From positions 393,001 to 457,000 of the forward strand of contig CP159373.1 of the NCBI GenBank assembly GCA_032595685.2: a DNA stretch of 64,000 nt, read 5' to 3'. The notes under the pieces were generated by a model. That model saw nothing but the letters and a program-made list of their open reading frames with translations. It was not told where the DNA came from and searched no databases. The DNA comes from Candidatus Electrothrix aestuarii. GTDB taxonomy: Bacteria > Desulfobacterota > Desulfobulbia > Desulfobulbales > Desulfobulbaceae. Shown here in pieces: positions 15,091 to 23,368 of this stretch (position 1 is the stretch's first letter; each line of letters opens with the position of its first letter). The translations under genes and the position numbers were made by a program.

Positions 15091-17787
15091 CTATTCTTCA
15101 ACAGTTGGCTCGTTATCGACTAAATCCGGTGTTTCCATGTCTTTACCATCTATAAGATGATCAAAGTCTTTTAATGCCTTCTTAAGCAAAATATTAGCAT
15201 CTTTCAATGATGCTCTTGAGGTTACAATGTCCGAGATAATATCTCGCTGCTGTTCTTTGCTTTCAGGAAAACAAATTTCTAACCTCTCAAAGTCAACAAC
15301 TTGCGTTCTTCTTCGATTGCTGTGTCCTGTTGTGATTGCTCTAAAAGCCCTTTGATAGTACCTACTTCTAAGTAAACAGGAGAGAAACACGGGATCAATT
15401 CGACTATCAGTAACTTCATATATTGGAAATTCTTTTGTAACAATTGCGCCATCAAATTCTTCAGGTACAACAGATATACAACCTTTCCACAAATCAATTC
15501 CAGAAAAAACAACGTCACCTGTACATGCGGAAAACCAAGTTGATGAGCTATCACCAAAATACATACCTAACCATTCAGGAGGGTTGTTTCCTTTACCTGC
15601 TTCTCTAGGTCTAATCTCACCTGTTTGTGCTAATGTCATTACAACAACTTCTTGTTCAGGGGTATTTTCGGGGTTAATTATGTTTTCCCGTTTCTTCATA
15701 ACTTGGGATATAGGTAGTCTTACCCACCCGTCTGGTACATGGCTTTGCTCTTCTTTTTTGAAGAGAAAATATTTTGGGTCCATCCTATTACTTTCATGAG
15801 ACAACCACATTTCAACAATATCAATAGCCATACAATCTGGTGAGTCAGTAGCCGTGTATAAGCCTGGATTATCTACAAATTTTAAATATTCACCATAGAT
15901 GGTTTCTTCTTGATTATCTGATAAACGACCATCCTCAACTTCTCGATATAGGTCGTTTTTATTTGAGAGTACTCCAGTTGTTGTATAACCTACAAAATTA
16001 GCCTCAGCCAAAAATACTTTATATCTTAGATTTTCCAATGCTTTTGAAATTGCTTCGCTTTCATTATTTGAACTCTCCATTTCGACTTCAAAAACTCTAT
16101 CAAATCTTGCTTTCTCTTCTCTAGTGTATTTCTTAAAGAAAAGGATAGATGTTTTATTTTGTGCTCCTGATTTTCTAAAGGCATAGTCAGGTAGAGATAT
16201 AATGGCCTCAATTCTACCGTTCTTTGCTAGATATCTACGTATTCTAGGACAGTTCGACAATTCGCCATGATTATTAAAAAAACCATCTGGTAAGATTAAG
16301 CCAAATTTTCCATTTGGTTCTAATAAGTCTACTGCTCTCTCCACTATAGCGTGCTCGGAAGGTACTTTGGTTCTACCATCTGCGATATGAAAGTTTTCAA
16401 GTGTATTACCACCTAAAAGGTCATCATCACCATCCGCAACTTCATCACCAAATGGTGGGTTACCAACAACTCGAGTAAACCTTTCTTCATAGGGTGACAA
16501 TCTTGTTAGATTAAATCTTGAATCGAGACAACTTCTGTCACCCTCAATATTTGTATGTCCATCATGATGTAGAAGGAGGTTTATCTTGCATATTCGAGCT
16601 AATATTTCATGTATTTCTATTCCAAATACTTTATGTAATGCAAAATCGTTTTTGTATCTATCTAATTCAGAACGACCTGCATAGCGTAGGTCTAGTGAAT
16701 GCCATACTTGGAGCAATACCTCCAACAAAAAGCCTCCACTACCAGCTGTTGGATCAATAACATAGTCTGTATGAGAAATGTCTAGCATTGCCACAGTAAA
16801 TCGGGCTAACTGTCGCATTGTAAAATATTGACCAAGCTCACCGCGAAATACTGAGCCGAAAAATCTTTCAAAGGCGGCACCGATACTATCAGCTGATGCA
16901 TCTGTGATACTTACATTTTGCAGTACTTTTACAACTTCTTGTATTTTTCCATCAGATAAATCTATTTTTATTCCATCTGGAAAAATTGTCCTATCGTTTT
17001 TACATGCTTGTTCAAATAAAGAATGAACTCTGGTTGCAACAGTAGCTGTAGTATCTTTACTACCTACTTGAAATCCACGAGGTTCATTATTGGGTGTAGT
17101 GCGTTCGTCTTCAACTTTTGCAAAAAGTAATTTACTCCATTGATCAAATGCTGTTAGAGGATCTCTTTTTCCTCCAGCCCATATAATTGAGTGTGCACGT
17201 TTGATTTTTGTTTCAAGTTGCTTCGCAGTTACTGGAGCAATATCATTATTTCCAGGCCCAGCAATAAAAGTAAATTCGGATACTTCACCGTATTGTTCTG
17301 GTACGACATCCCTTGTACCTTTTATATTGTCAGTTCTTTCCTCTGCTGGATAGTTCTCTATGTCGTAAAAAATTGACTCTTCATACTCTTCATAAAGAGC
17401 TAGTTCAGATCTTAGTGAATTCGAATTACCAAAAAGCTGCTCTACGCCTTGATTTTTATTAGTTTGGCTTTGACCTGAAGCTTTACATTCAACAACTATA
17501 TATGGTGTTTTGCATGCGTCATCACGATAGACAACGATGTCTGCCCAATCATTGGGGGTACGTCGAGGTACTTTAACTTCAGTTTTTATTCGATTGCTAG
17601 GGTAGCCCTTCTCTAAGACAAGGAAACTAATGCAATAAGCTCTTACCCATTCTTCAGGATCTGTCCATGTATAGCTCTTTTTTTGACGAATATTGTAGCT
17701 AATACGATCACCTCTGATTTCAATAATGCCACGAGATATCGCTTTTATAATAAATTCGTTACTTTCAGCTTCATTTCTTGAACGCAT
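15091..17787 (-). CDS. Fused restriction-methyltransferase-specificity protein (type I-like parts, type IIG-like layout)
   Basis: An 898-residue single-chain R-M candidate. Residues about 60-110 carry a PD-(D/E)xK nuclease pattern like HsdR-N (WADIVVYRDD... then IVVECKA). About 290-560 is an N6-adenine methyltransferase: GQYFTMRQLARF, DPTAGSGGFLLEVLL (AdoMet site) and NPPFGDE (catalytic NPPF). About 670-880 resembles a type I specificity target-recognition domain (YFLFKKEEQSHVPDGWVRL, FPESKEQQRDI). No helicase/translocase domain is present. The gene is AT-rich compared with its neighbours and fills a cassette-like unit between GTTAGAG and CTCTAAC. Two dyads just upstream may control it. Cleavage activity and site are unknown. 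Confidence 0.8.
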   Translation of the reverse strand: MRSRNEAESNEFIIKAISRGIIEIRGDRISYNIRQKKSYTWTDPEEWVRAYCISFLVLEKGYPSNRIKTEVKVPRRTPNDWADIVVYRDDACKTPYIVVECKASGQSQTNKNQGVEQLFGNSNSLRSELALYEEYEESIFYDIENYPAEERTDNIKGTRDVVPEQYGEVSEFTFIAGPGNNDIAPVTAKQLETKIKRAHSIIWAGGKRDPLTAFDQWSKLLFAKVEDERTTPNNEPRGFQVGSKDTTATVATRVHSLFEQACKNDRTIFPDGIKIDLSDGKIQEVVKVLQNVSITDASADSIGAAFERFFGSVFRGELGQYFTMRQLARFTVAMLDISHTDYVIDPTAGSGGFLLEVLLQVWHSLDLRYAGRSELDRYKNDFALHKVFGIEIHEILARICKINLLLHHDGHTNIEGDRSCLDSRFNLTRLSPYEERFTRVVGNPPFGDEVADGDDDLLGGNTLENFHIADGRTKVPSEHAIVERAVDLLEPNGKFGLILPDGFFNNHGELSNCPRIRRYLAKNGRIEAIISLPDYAFRKSGAQNKTSILFFKKYTREEKARFDRVFEVEMESSNNESEAISKALENLRYKVFLAEANFVGYTTTGVLSNKNDLYREVEDGRLSDNQEETIYGEYLKFVDNPGLYTATDSPDCMAIDIVEMWLSHESNRMDPKYFLFKKEEQSHVPDGWVRLPISQVMKKRENIINPENTPEQEVVVMTLAQTGEIRPREAGKGNNPPEWLGMYFGDSSSTWFSACTGDVVFSGIDLWKGCISVVPEEFDGAIVTKEFPIYEVTDSRIDPVFLSCLLRSRYYQRAFRAITTGHSNRRRTQVVDFERLEICFPESKEQQRDIISDIVTSRASLKDANILLKKALKDFDHLIDGKDMETPDLVDNEPTVEE

Positions 17788-17805
17788 AGATCCTCATTAG
17801 TTTTC

Positions 17806-17873
17806 AGAGTAGAGGACTCTAAAGTAACATTTACTCGGGAAAATGACAAGAATATATTAGAGTAGACTACTCT
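17806..17873 (-). promoter_or_regulatory. Two AGAGT-N5-ACTCT dyads upstream of the R-M gene
   Basis: AGAGTAGAGGACTCT at 17806-17820 and AGAGTAGACTACTCT at 17859-17873 share the same 15-bp dyad form and the first eight bases. They are 53 bp apart (about five turns) and start 19 nt before the start codon. They look like operators for an autoregulator or controller protein, but no controller gene is seen nearby. Confidence 0.5.
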
Positions 17874-17903
17874 GTTAATTACTTTGGACTGGTTTTTTGT
17901 GGG

Positions 17904-17995
17904 CTCTAACAGTGTTAATAAGTGGAAACTTTCCATGCTATTGACTGTAATAGTTCACGGCATTTTCCTCTTATCACGCTATACAGCGTCTAACA
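17904..17995 (-). other. Possible cassette boundary / degenerate attC
   Basis: CTCTAAC at 17904-17910 (minus: GTTAGAG) is the same core as at 15083 and would mark the 5' end of the restriction cassette. A second core-like GTCTAAC lies at 17989-17995. The sequence between does not form a clear attC stem, so the site is degenerate or only the boundary is real. Confidence 0.35.
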
Positions 17996-18005
17996 TGGAA
18001 AAGCC

Positions 18006-18389
18006 TTACCGACTCTCTCCCTCCCCCTCATCCTCCGGCTTGTTCCCGCCTTTACGCGGATGATGATTGATTTCACTCAATCGCTTACCGCCCGCCATCT
18101 CGTACTCATTACTATCCCTACCGAACTTCACCTTCACCCCGGAGAGCATCTGCGAAGACATATCGCGAAGATCCTTTTCATCCGTATCGAAGTTATTGCC
18201 CGCCGCATCAGCCTGGGCAAGTATCCCGTTATAGGTATCTTCGGATGTCTGTGTTTTGTTTATCCGGGCTTCAAAAGCCGCAACGGTGAGGCCATTGCCT
18301 AAATCCAGGTTCGGGTCGATTGCCTTGAGATTGGCGAGACGTTCAAGGGCTTCTGCGATGATGCGTGAGGATCTGCGACGAAATGCCAT
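18006..18389 (-). CDS. Hypothetical protein
   Basis: A 127-residue soluble protein that I do not recognise. A clean AGGAGG lies 7 nt before the ATG, which supports a real gene. It starts with a basic stretch (MAFRRRSSRIIAEALERL) and has a helical middle part with QTSEDTYNGILAQADAAGN. It ends in a charged tail (HHPRKGGNKPEDEGEGESR). It lies between the possible cassette boundary and the first 21-bp array, on the same strand as the other accessory genes. Nothing suggests its function. Confidence 0.65.
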   Translation of the reverse strand: MAFRRRSSRIIAEALERLANLKAIDPNLDLGNGLTVAAFEARINKTQTSEDTYNGILAQADAAGNNFDTDEKDLRDMSSQMLSGVKVKFGRDSNEYEMAGGKRLSEINHHPRKGGNKPEDEGEGESR

Positions 18390-18556
18390 GAGTGGGCCTC
18401 CTTTGGGAAGAATTATTCTTTTCAGGAAAGGGAGTTGCAGTGGAAAGTAAATAAGCTGTAAAATGTCTACTGTCTTTTGTCAATCGGAAAAAAACGTGAG
18501 CAAAGGAAATCCTGCCCGATCAGACTTCCTGAACGACAGACAACAAAGGAGCCTTG

Positions 18557-18787
18557 ATAAACAAAATTCCTTTGCTGTCTATCAAGACTCCTTCCCGGTT
18601 TAACAAAACTTCTTCCTTGGTAATCAACGTTCCTCTGTTGTTAAACAACGCTTCTTCGTTGTTTAACAAAACTCCTCCGTTGTTTATCAAGGTTCCTTCA
18701 TGGATAATCAGGACTCCTTGCTTGATAATCAACGCTTCTTCGTTGATGAGCAGGAATCCTTGGTTGTTTGATAAGACTTCGTTGACA
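18557..18787. repeat. 21-bp tandem array, 11 units
   Basis: Eleven consecutive units of exactly 21 bp, e.g. starting at 18599, 18620, 18641 and 18662. The conserved parts are a CAA near position 6, CTTCTT or CTCCTT near position 11, and a final TTG. No unit contains an indel. Because 21 is a multiple of three and the consensus lacks stops, both strands stay open and would encode seven-residue repeats: LINNGGV-like on the minus strand, LLNNASS-like on the plus strand. Whether it is translated is not known. A second array of the same type lies at 24463-24798. Confidence 0.85.
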
Positions 18788-18806
18788 GCGAACAGAACTC
18801 GCTGTC
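18784..18806. terminator. Perfect 8-bp hairpin at the end of array 1
   Basis: GACAGCGA-ACAGAAC-TCGCTGTC. It has no T-run on either side, so it may be a processing or boundary structure and not a classical terminator. It lies between the array and the gatA 3' end. Confidence 0.35.
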
Positions 18807-18866
18807 AGGCAGGACGATCTCTCTACGGGAATTTCCTCGACCTTTCTTTGAAAACCAAAACTCAGA

Positions 18867-20324
18867 TTATAACTCAGGACACTTCCCTTTCACCCCAGCC
18901 CGCAACTCCACATTCCAGGCAGCGCGCAACAGGGCCTCTTCCTGGAAATGGCTTGCCTGCAACTGCATTCCAATGGGCAGGCCATCAGCGGAGAATCCAC
19001 AGGGAACTGAAAGTCCTGGGATCCCGGCAAGGTTCGCAGAGATGGTGAGAATGTCCGAGAGGTACAGGGACAGCTGGTCTCCAGCCTTCTGACCGATCTG
19101 CCAAGCCGGGGTCGGGGCAACCGGTGAAGCAATCACATCACATTGGGTAAAGGCCTTGGCAAAATCATCCTTGATCAGGGTGCGAACCTGGGAGGCTTTT
19201 TTATAATAGGCATCATAATACCCGGCTGACAGGGCATAGGTCCCGATGAGGATACGCCGCTTCACCTCTTCACCAAAGCCCTGGGAACGAGTCTGCTTAT
19301 ACATATCAATCAGACTGTCCGCATCAAGATCGCGCATACCGTAGCGCACCCCATCAAAACGGGCCAGGTTAGAGCTGGCCTCAGCCGGGGCGATGAGGTA
19401 GTACACAGCCACGCAGTACGGGGTGTGGGGCAAGGAAACCTCGACAATCTCTGCTCCAGCCTCTTTGAGCATAGCAATACCAGCACGGACCGACTTATCC
19501 ACCTCGGGATCCAGTCCTTCCCCAAAATATTCCTTGGGAATACCCACCCGGACGCCCTGCATATCATTCTGGAGGGCAGTGGTATAATCCGGTACACCCT
19601 GTTTGATGGAGGTGGAATCACGGGCATCATGACCGGCAATGACGTTCATCATCAGGGCGCAATCCGCAACATCCTTGGTCAGCGGTCCGATCTGATCCAG
19701 CGAGGAGGCAAAGGCGATCAGCCCGTAGCGGGATACCCGACCATAGGTGGGTTTCATCCCCACAACGCCGCAAAGCGAAGAGGGCTGACGAATGGAACCA
19801 CCTGTATCTGAACCGAGCGAGCCCAGACATTCTCCAGCAGCAACCGAGGCCGCAGAGCCACCACTGGAGCCACCAGCCACATAGCCAGCCTTCCAGGGAT
19901 TTTCAGGAACACTATAGGCACAGTTTTCATTAGTGGAGCCCATTGCAAACTCATCCATGCTCACCTTACCCAGCAAGACCGCACCGGCATCACGCAGCTT
20001 CTCGACCACGGTGGCATCATAAGGGGGCACAAAGCCTTCCAGCATCTTTGAACCGCAGGTGGTGGGCATGGTCGAGGTGCAGAGTACATCCTTGACGGAG
20101 AGCGGCAGCCCGCAGAGCATCCCCCCCTGCCCTGCCTGCAATTTCTTATCCGCCTCTTGTGCGGCAGCCATTGCCTGATCCTTATGCAGGCTCAGGTAGG
20201 CCTTGACCTTGCCCTCGACCTGATCAATACGATGCAATATGGATTCGGTTAAGGCAACCGAGGTAATTTCACGCGCAAGCAGTTTGTCTTTTGCCTGTTG
20301 CAGGGTAAGGTTATATAAATCCAT
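18867..20324 (-). CDS. gatA: Asp/Glu-tRNA amidotransferase subunit A
   Basis: A 485-residue amidase-family subunit of GatCAB, which converts Glu-tRNA(Gln) or Asp-tRNA(Asn) to the amide form. The Ser-cisSer-Lys triad is visible: Lys in GLPLSVKDVLCT, and the Ser residues in GGSSGGSAASVAAGE and LGSDTGGSIRQPSS. The length is normal for GatA. gatC and gatB are not adjacent in this window. The gene is GC-richer than the accessory genes on both sides, so it looks like an original chromosomal gene surrounded by later insertions. The region 20325-20690 upstream holds no gene, only a dispersed repeat. Confidence 0.97.
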   Translation of the reverse strand: MDLYNLTLQQAKDKLLAREITSVALTESILHRIDQVEGKVKAYLSLHKDQAMAAAQEADKKLQAGQGGMLCGLPLSVKDVLCTSTMPTTCGSKMLEGFVPPYDATVVEKLRDAGAVLLGKVSMDEFAMGSTNENCAYSVPENPWKAGYVAGGSSGGSAASVAAGECLGSLGSDTGGSIRQPSSLCGVVGMKPTYGRVSRYGLIAFASSLDQIGPLTKDVADCALMMNVIAGHDARDSTSIKQGVPDYTTALQNDMQGVRVGIPKEYFGEGLDPEVDKSVRAGIAMLKEAGAEIVEVSLPHTPYCVAVYYLIAPAEASSNLARFDGVRYGMRDLDADSLIDMYKQTRSQGFGEEVKRRILIGTYALSAGYYDAYYKKASQVRTLIKDDFAKAFTQCDVIASPVAPTPAWQIGQKAGDQLSLYLSDILTISANLAGIPGLSVPCGFSADGLPIGMQLQASHFQEEALLRAAWNVELRAGVKGKCPEL

Positions 20325-20534
20325 GTCGTCTTTATTATGTATTCTCAGCTTTGGGAGCTGTTCTTGTGCAAGAAAAAATTAGGCCCCGGAAATATCTCTC
20401 TCACGGGTTGTTGAACAAGCCGCTCCTACAATACCAGCACCTTGCTGTCAACACAACCTCTTTGCTGCAAGTTTTTGTCCCTGGTGATCTTTGCCAAGCA
20501 GGCAGAGAGGGATGTGAAAAAAAGTTGCGCCCCC

Positions 20535-20607
20535 TACCTGACGAGAACAGGGCGGGCAAGATGAATGGGCGGACATAAAAACACCCTGAATTATGCGAGA
20601 TCCAGGG
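20535..20607 (+). repeat. Dispersed hairpin repeat, copy 4
   Basis: TACCTGACG, GGGCAAGATGAATGG and CCCTGAATTATG...CCAGGG. It lies in the gene-free stretch upstream of gatA. Confidence 0.5.
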
Positions 20608-20690
20608 CATTATTGCTCAGTACAAAATTGACAGGCTCATCTCTCTTGGCAGCAAACAGCCGGAGCGGTAAGCCTCTACTCTTTTTATTC

Positions 20691-21023
20691 CTACTCTTCT
20701 ATATGCGCTTGCGCAACGTGGAGAGCATGCTCCTTATCTTTTGTAAAGAGCCGCCACTTCATTTTTGCGGAATGAATACCTGCCTTCTTCTCCTGGCCTT
20801 GACAATAATACCAGTGCCCAAAGCGTTCGACCTTAGAAAAGGGGTGATTTTCAGTGCAAAGAAAACTGCAAGGACGGACCTCTTTGAAGTAGATCATTTC
20901 ATCAGGATCTTCATCAAAGGCCATATTTTCGGGCAATTCGATCTGAGATACATCTACGCCAGCTGCTTCCTTTTTATCCAACCAATCAGAAACAGACAGA
21001 TGTTGTTCTTCTTTAAAGCTCAA
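20691..21023 (-). CDS. Hypothetical protein
   Basis: A 110-residue acidic cytoplasmic protein I do not recognise. The start is TTG at 21023, because no in-frame ATG precedes the coding-like sequence. The sequence is well mixed and gene-like (SVSDWLDKKEAAGVDVSQIE, then HPFSKVERFGHWYYCQGQEK with two Trp/Tyr-rich strands, and HALHVAQAHIEE at the end). Three Cys are present but form no known motif. It stands alone between repeats. Confidence 0.5.
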   Translation of the reverse strand: MSFKEEQHLSVSDWLDKKEAAGVDVSQIELPENMAFDEDPDEMIYFKEVRPCSFLCTENHPFSKVERFGHWYYCQGQEKKAGIHSAKMKWRLFTKDKEHALHVAQAHIEE

Positions 21024-21145
21024 GGAAGGAAACCTCTCATGGCTGGGATGATTTTATCGGGAATAGAGGCCACAGCCACCAGGAGAATGTGAGTCTGCAT
21101 TGCAACAGACCCACACAATACCTTGCCGAACCCCTTGCCGAAACG

Positions 21146-21394
21146 TTATTTCTTTATAACACGATACAAGGCCAAAAGGACGACACCACCGCCAGTAGCC
21201 AAGAGGAGACTGCCAAGATTAAATCCGGTCACCCTTCCAAGCCCCAGAAAGGTCCCGATGTACCCACCCACAAAAGCACCGGCTATGCCTATCAGGATAG
21301 TGACAATAATTCCTCCAGGATCTTTTCCTGGCATGATGAATTTTGCGAGCGCACCAACAATCAGCCCCATTATGATCCACGATAGAATTCCCAC
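21146..21394 (-). CDS. GlsB/YeaQ/YmgE family small membrane protein
   Basis: An 82-residue protein with three predicted membrane helices and glycine-rich packing. It reads ILSWIIMGLIVGALAKFIMP, then GGIIVTILIGIAGAFVGGYIG and LGSLLLATGGGVVLLALYR. This is the transglycosylase-associated/stress-response family of the inner membrane. The start is GTG at 21392-21394, chosen because AGGAGA lies 6 nt upstream and the family starts at this point; the longer open frame upstream is not family-like. The gene is monocistronic. Confidence 0.85.
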   Translation of the reverse strand: MGILSWIIMGLIVGALAKFIMPGKDPGGIIVTILIGIAGAFVGGYIGTFLGLGRVTGFNLGSLLLATGGGVVLLALYRVIKK

Positions 21395-21608
21395 GGTTCG
21401 TCTCCTTTTTTGCTGTTCAGCTTTACTTCCCGCTGAACTCTTTATAAGCAGCCTGTAGCAGCACAAGTGAATACAGGCTGTGGTACTGAATATTGCTGAT
21501 TACAACTCTTCCTGCTCAATATCTTCCGTGACAGATGCGTCAGTCATCGAAGATGTATCTGACATCATCATTTTGCTCTGTTCTCTCTTAATTTTCGACA
21601 AAAGAAGG

Positions 21609-21684
21609 TTACCTTATGTGAGCAAGGAGGGCAAGATGAATGACGGAGAGACAAGAAAGGCCCTGAATCATGCTCAACTCAGGG
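21609..21684 (+). repeat. Dispersed hairpin repeat, copy 5
   Basis: TTACCTTATG, GGGCAAGATGAATGACGG and GGCCCTGAATCATG...ACTCAGGG. The rest of the gene-free stretch 21395-21825 holds only this and the 64-bp repeat that follows at once. Confidence 0.55.
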
Positions 21685-21748
21685 ATCGCCCAGAAGGAAT
21701 TTGAAAACAACGTTGTATATGGGGTTGGCTACTCGCATGGTTGATCGG
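21685..21748. repeat. 64-bp direct repeat, left copy
   Basis: ATCGCCCAGAAGG to GATCGG; matches 22713-22776 with about two mismatches (offset 1028). The two copies bracket the UPF0175/DUF3368 module. Confidence 0.85.
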
Positions 21749-21825
21749 CTTGTTCGGAGTATCTTGGGGAAGCATGACGTCGTAATGTCAAGGTTGGAGA
21801 CGCGAACACAAAGCACACCTGCCGC

Positions 21826-22310
21826 CTATTTCGCAGCTTCGTTTGCCATTTTCAGAGCATGGTCAAGCAAAGCTGAACTGAAATAAATAGAGGATGCTCT
21901 CAAAATTTCGACATGGTGTTTGATGGATGGAACGATACCCTTTTTCTTCGCTTCAATCAGTACGCCGAGGCTGCCGATCACTTTGATGTTGTTTAATTTC
22001 GCAATTTTTCTCCCAAGTTTTTCATCTATCAACAGAAAGTCAGCCCCAATTTTTTTATATAAAATCATCGAACTCAACTCTCCTCTGTCCAAAGAGCCAC
22101 CCTCAATGACCAACGTGGTCGGTTCATCATCGACGACTTTTCCTTGCAGATATTTCAGGAGTTGAGCCGAACCTGATCTGTTTTTGATGGTGACCTCTTC
22201 GTATATACAGTTGCGGATACTTTAACTTCACCGAAAAGTTTTTCTAAAATATGCAGGCAATCACAGCAGGCCAAAGCTATGAGAGGAGACGCATCAGCCA
22301 CCAGTATCAT
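21826..22310 (-). pseudogene. DUF3368 (VapC/PIN-like) toxin, frameshifted
   Basis: Toxin half of a UPF0175/DUF3368 pair. From the ATG at 22310 the frame reads MILVADASPLIALACCDCLH (PIN-like first Asp). It then loses the frame near GTATATACGAAG (about 22200) and would stop at RLNS. In the next frame it continues as EEVTIKNRSGSAQLLKYLQG, through GGSLDRGE and ADFLLIDEKLGRKIA, to the normal DUF3368 end. One lost or two gained bases explain this. The ATG overlaps the antitoxin stop as ATGA. The toxin is probably inactive unless the frameshift is a sequencing error. Confidence 0.75.
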
Positions 22311-22570
22311 AATAATTCCCGATCAAGCATAGCTACTTCAGCTTCCAACTCTTCAGTGTTTTCATAGCTTTGTGGTTCAACGCCTCTTTTTTTGCATTCA
22401 TAAAGAAATTCAGCGCGGTCTATTTCTCCTATGAATTCAACGGCGGCTCCGGAAGAAATCTGTCCTGACCTATACATGTCTATGGCTGTATTCAGTTTGA
22501 GCAGTAATCTCAACTCGTCGGGGGAGCGGCTGATAGTGTATTTCTCCGGGATATTCACAGTTAATTCCAT
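22307..22570 (-). CDS. UPF0175 family antitoxin
   Basis: An 87-residue antitoxin-like protein. I start it at MELTVNIPEKY (22570), which has AGGAGC just upstream; a Met eight codons earlier is less likely. MYRSGQISSGAAVEFIGEIDRAEFLYECKKRGV is the characteristic UPF0175 helix-turn-helix-like block. It is paired with the DUF3368 gene through a 4-nt ATGA overlap. Members are thought to neutralise PIN-like toxins. Confidence 0.85.
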   Translation of the reverse strand: MELTVNIPEKYTISRSPDELRLLLKLNTAIDMYRSGQISSGAAVEFIGEIDRAEFLYECKKRGVEPQSYENTEELEAEVAMLDRELL

Positions 22571-22712
22571 TGCGGTGCTCCTGTTTTTGATCAATATGAT
22601 AACTGATATTCTATCAGTAGGATAGGCGTTACGTCAATCGGTTCCGAAGCAGCACAAAAAACGGGATAATCAAGTACCAGAAGAGTTAAAAGGTCAGCTT
22701 AGCGATGCGCAT

Positions 22713-22776
22713 ATCGCCCAGAAGGAATTTGAAAACAACGTCGTATATGGGGTTGGCTACTCGCATGGTCGATCGG
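22713..22776. repeat. 64-bp direct repeat, right copy
   Basis: Partner of 21685-21748. The gene-free stretch 22571-22967 otherwise ends in AAAATAAATCCGTCCCC at about 22891-22908, a variant of the string that ends the 141-bp repeats. Confidence 0.85.
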
Positions 22777-22967
22777 GTTATCTGGTCTGTCTTGGAGATC
22801 GGGGACGGTAGAGTTGACGAAGCATCAGGCCGACGCAGTATACTCGGTAATGGGGAAGGGGGCAATTGGGAGTTGGGCTACGAGGGATTGTAAAATAAAT
22901 CCGTCCCCTTTTACACTATTTGTTAGCCATTTCACAGTTAAAACCAAATAGTAGCTATTTTAAATTT

Positions 22968-23213
22968 TCATGCATGATAGCCAGTATTATCTGGATACTC
23001 ACCCTTTTCGTGGTGTCTAATCAATGCCTTAACAACAGCGGGTAGTATATATTTCCTATACTTGTCATGTTCAATATCAATTAAATTGACCTGCCCGTCT
23101 GATTTGTAAATGATCACATTGCCTATAATTCTTGTGGGGGGACCACCAAAAGCATATTTCACCCATTCATCAGTTTCATCCGTTTTTTGTATTCCGACGG
23201 AAATCACGGTCAT
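22968..23213 (-). CDS. Hypothetical cassette protein
   Basis: An 81-residue soluble protein I do not recognise: MTVISVGIQKTDETDEWVKY, a FGGPPTRIIGNVIIYKSDGQ strand pair, and an ending ALIRHHEKGEYPDNTGYHA. AGAGAC lies about 9 nt upstream of the ATG. It fills a unit of about 330 bp between GTTAGCC (22922) and GGCTAAC (23252), the size and layout of a one-gene integron cassette. It is the unit closest to the integrase. Integron cassettes often carry such orphan proteins. Confidence 0.55.
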   Translation of the reverse strand: MTVISVGIQKTDETDEWVKYAFGGPPTRIIGNVIIYKSDGQVNLIDIEHDKYRKYILPAVVKALIRHHEKGEYPDNTGYHA

Positions 23214-23251
23214 ATCAATATGTCTCTTTTAAAATGTCTTCAGTAATTAAT

Positions 23252-23307
23252 GGCTAACGATAAGCGCAGCGGAGCAAAACCGAATCCGCTGGAGCGTTTG
23301 GTTCGGC
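23252..23307 (-). other. attC-like site next to the integron integrase
   Basis: A 56-bp imperfect palindrome from GGCTAAC to GTTCGGC. The inner arms GCAGCGGA and TCCGCTGG pair around an 11-nt loop, and the outer arms GGCTAACG / CGTTTGGT... are core-like. It lies 62 nt before the integrase start, so it could be the first attC or part of attI. Confidence 0.6.
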
Positions 23308-23368
23308 TTCTTTTTTAGAGGTATATGAATATTTGTTTTACCTATTCGCTATATATATAGCAGCTAAC

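Noticed and set aside
17745-17936. 63-codon minus frame across the R-M start and its dyads
   Set aside because: It overlaps the R-M gene start in another frame, lacks a ribosome site and has no protein-like composition.
17904-18005. A complete attC between the two GTTAGA-type cores
   Set aside because: The arms do not pair well and the core at 17989 has the wrong polarity for a simple attC. Recorded only as a possible boundary.
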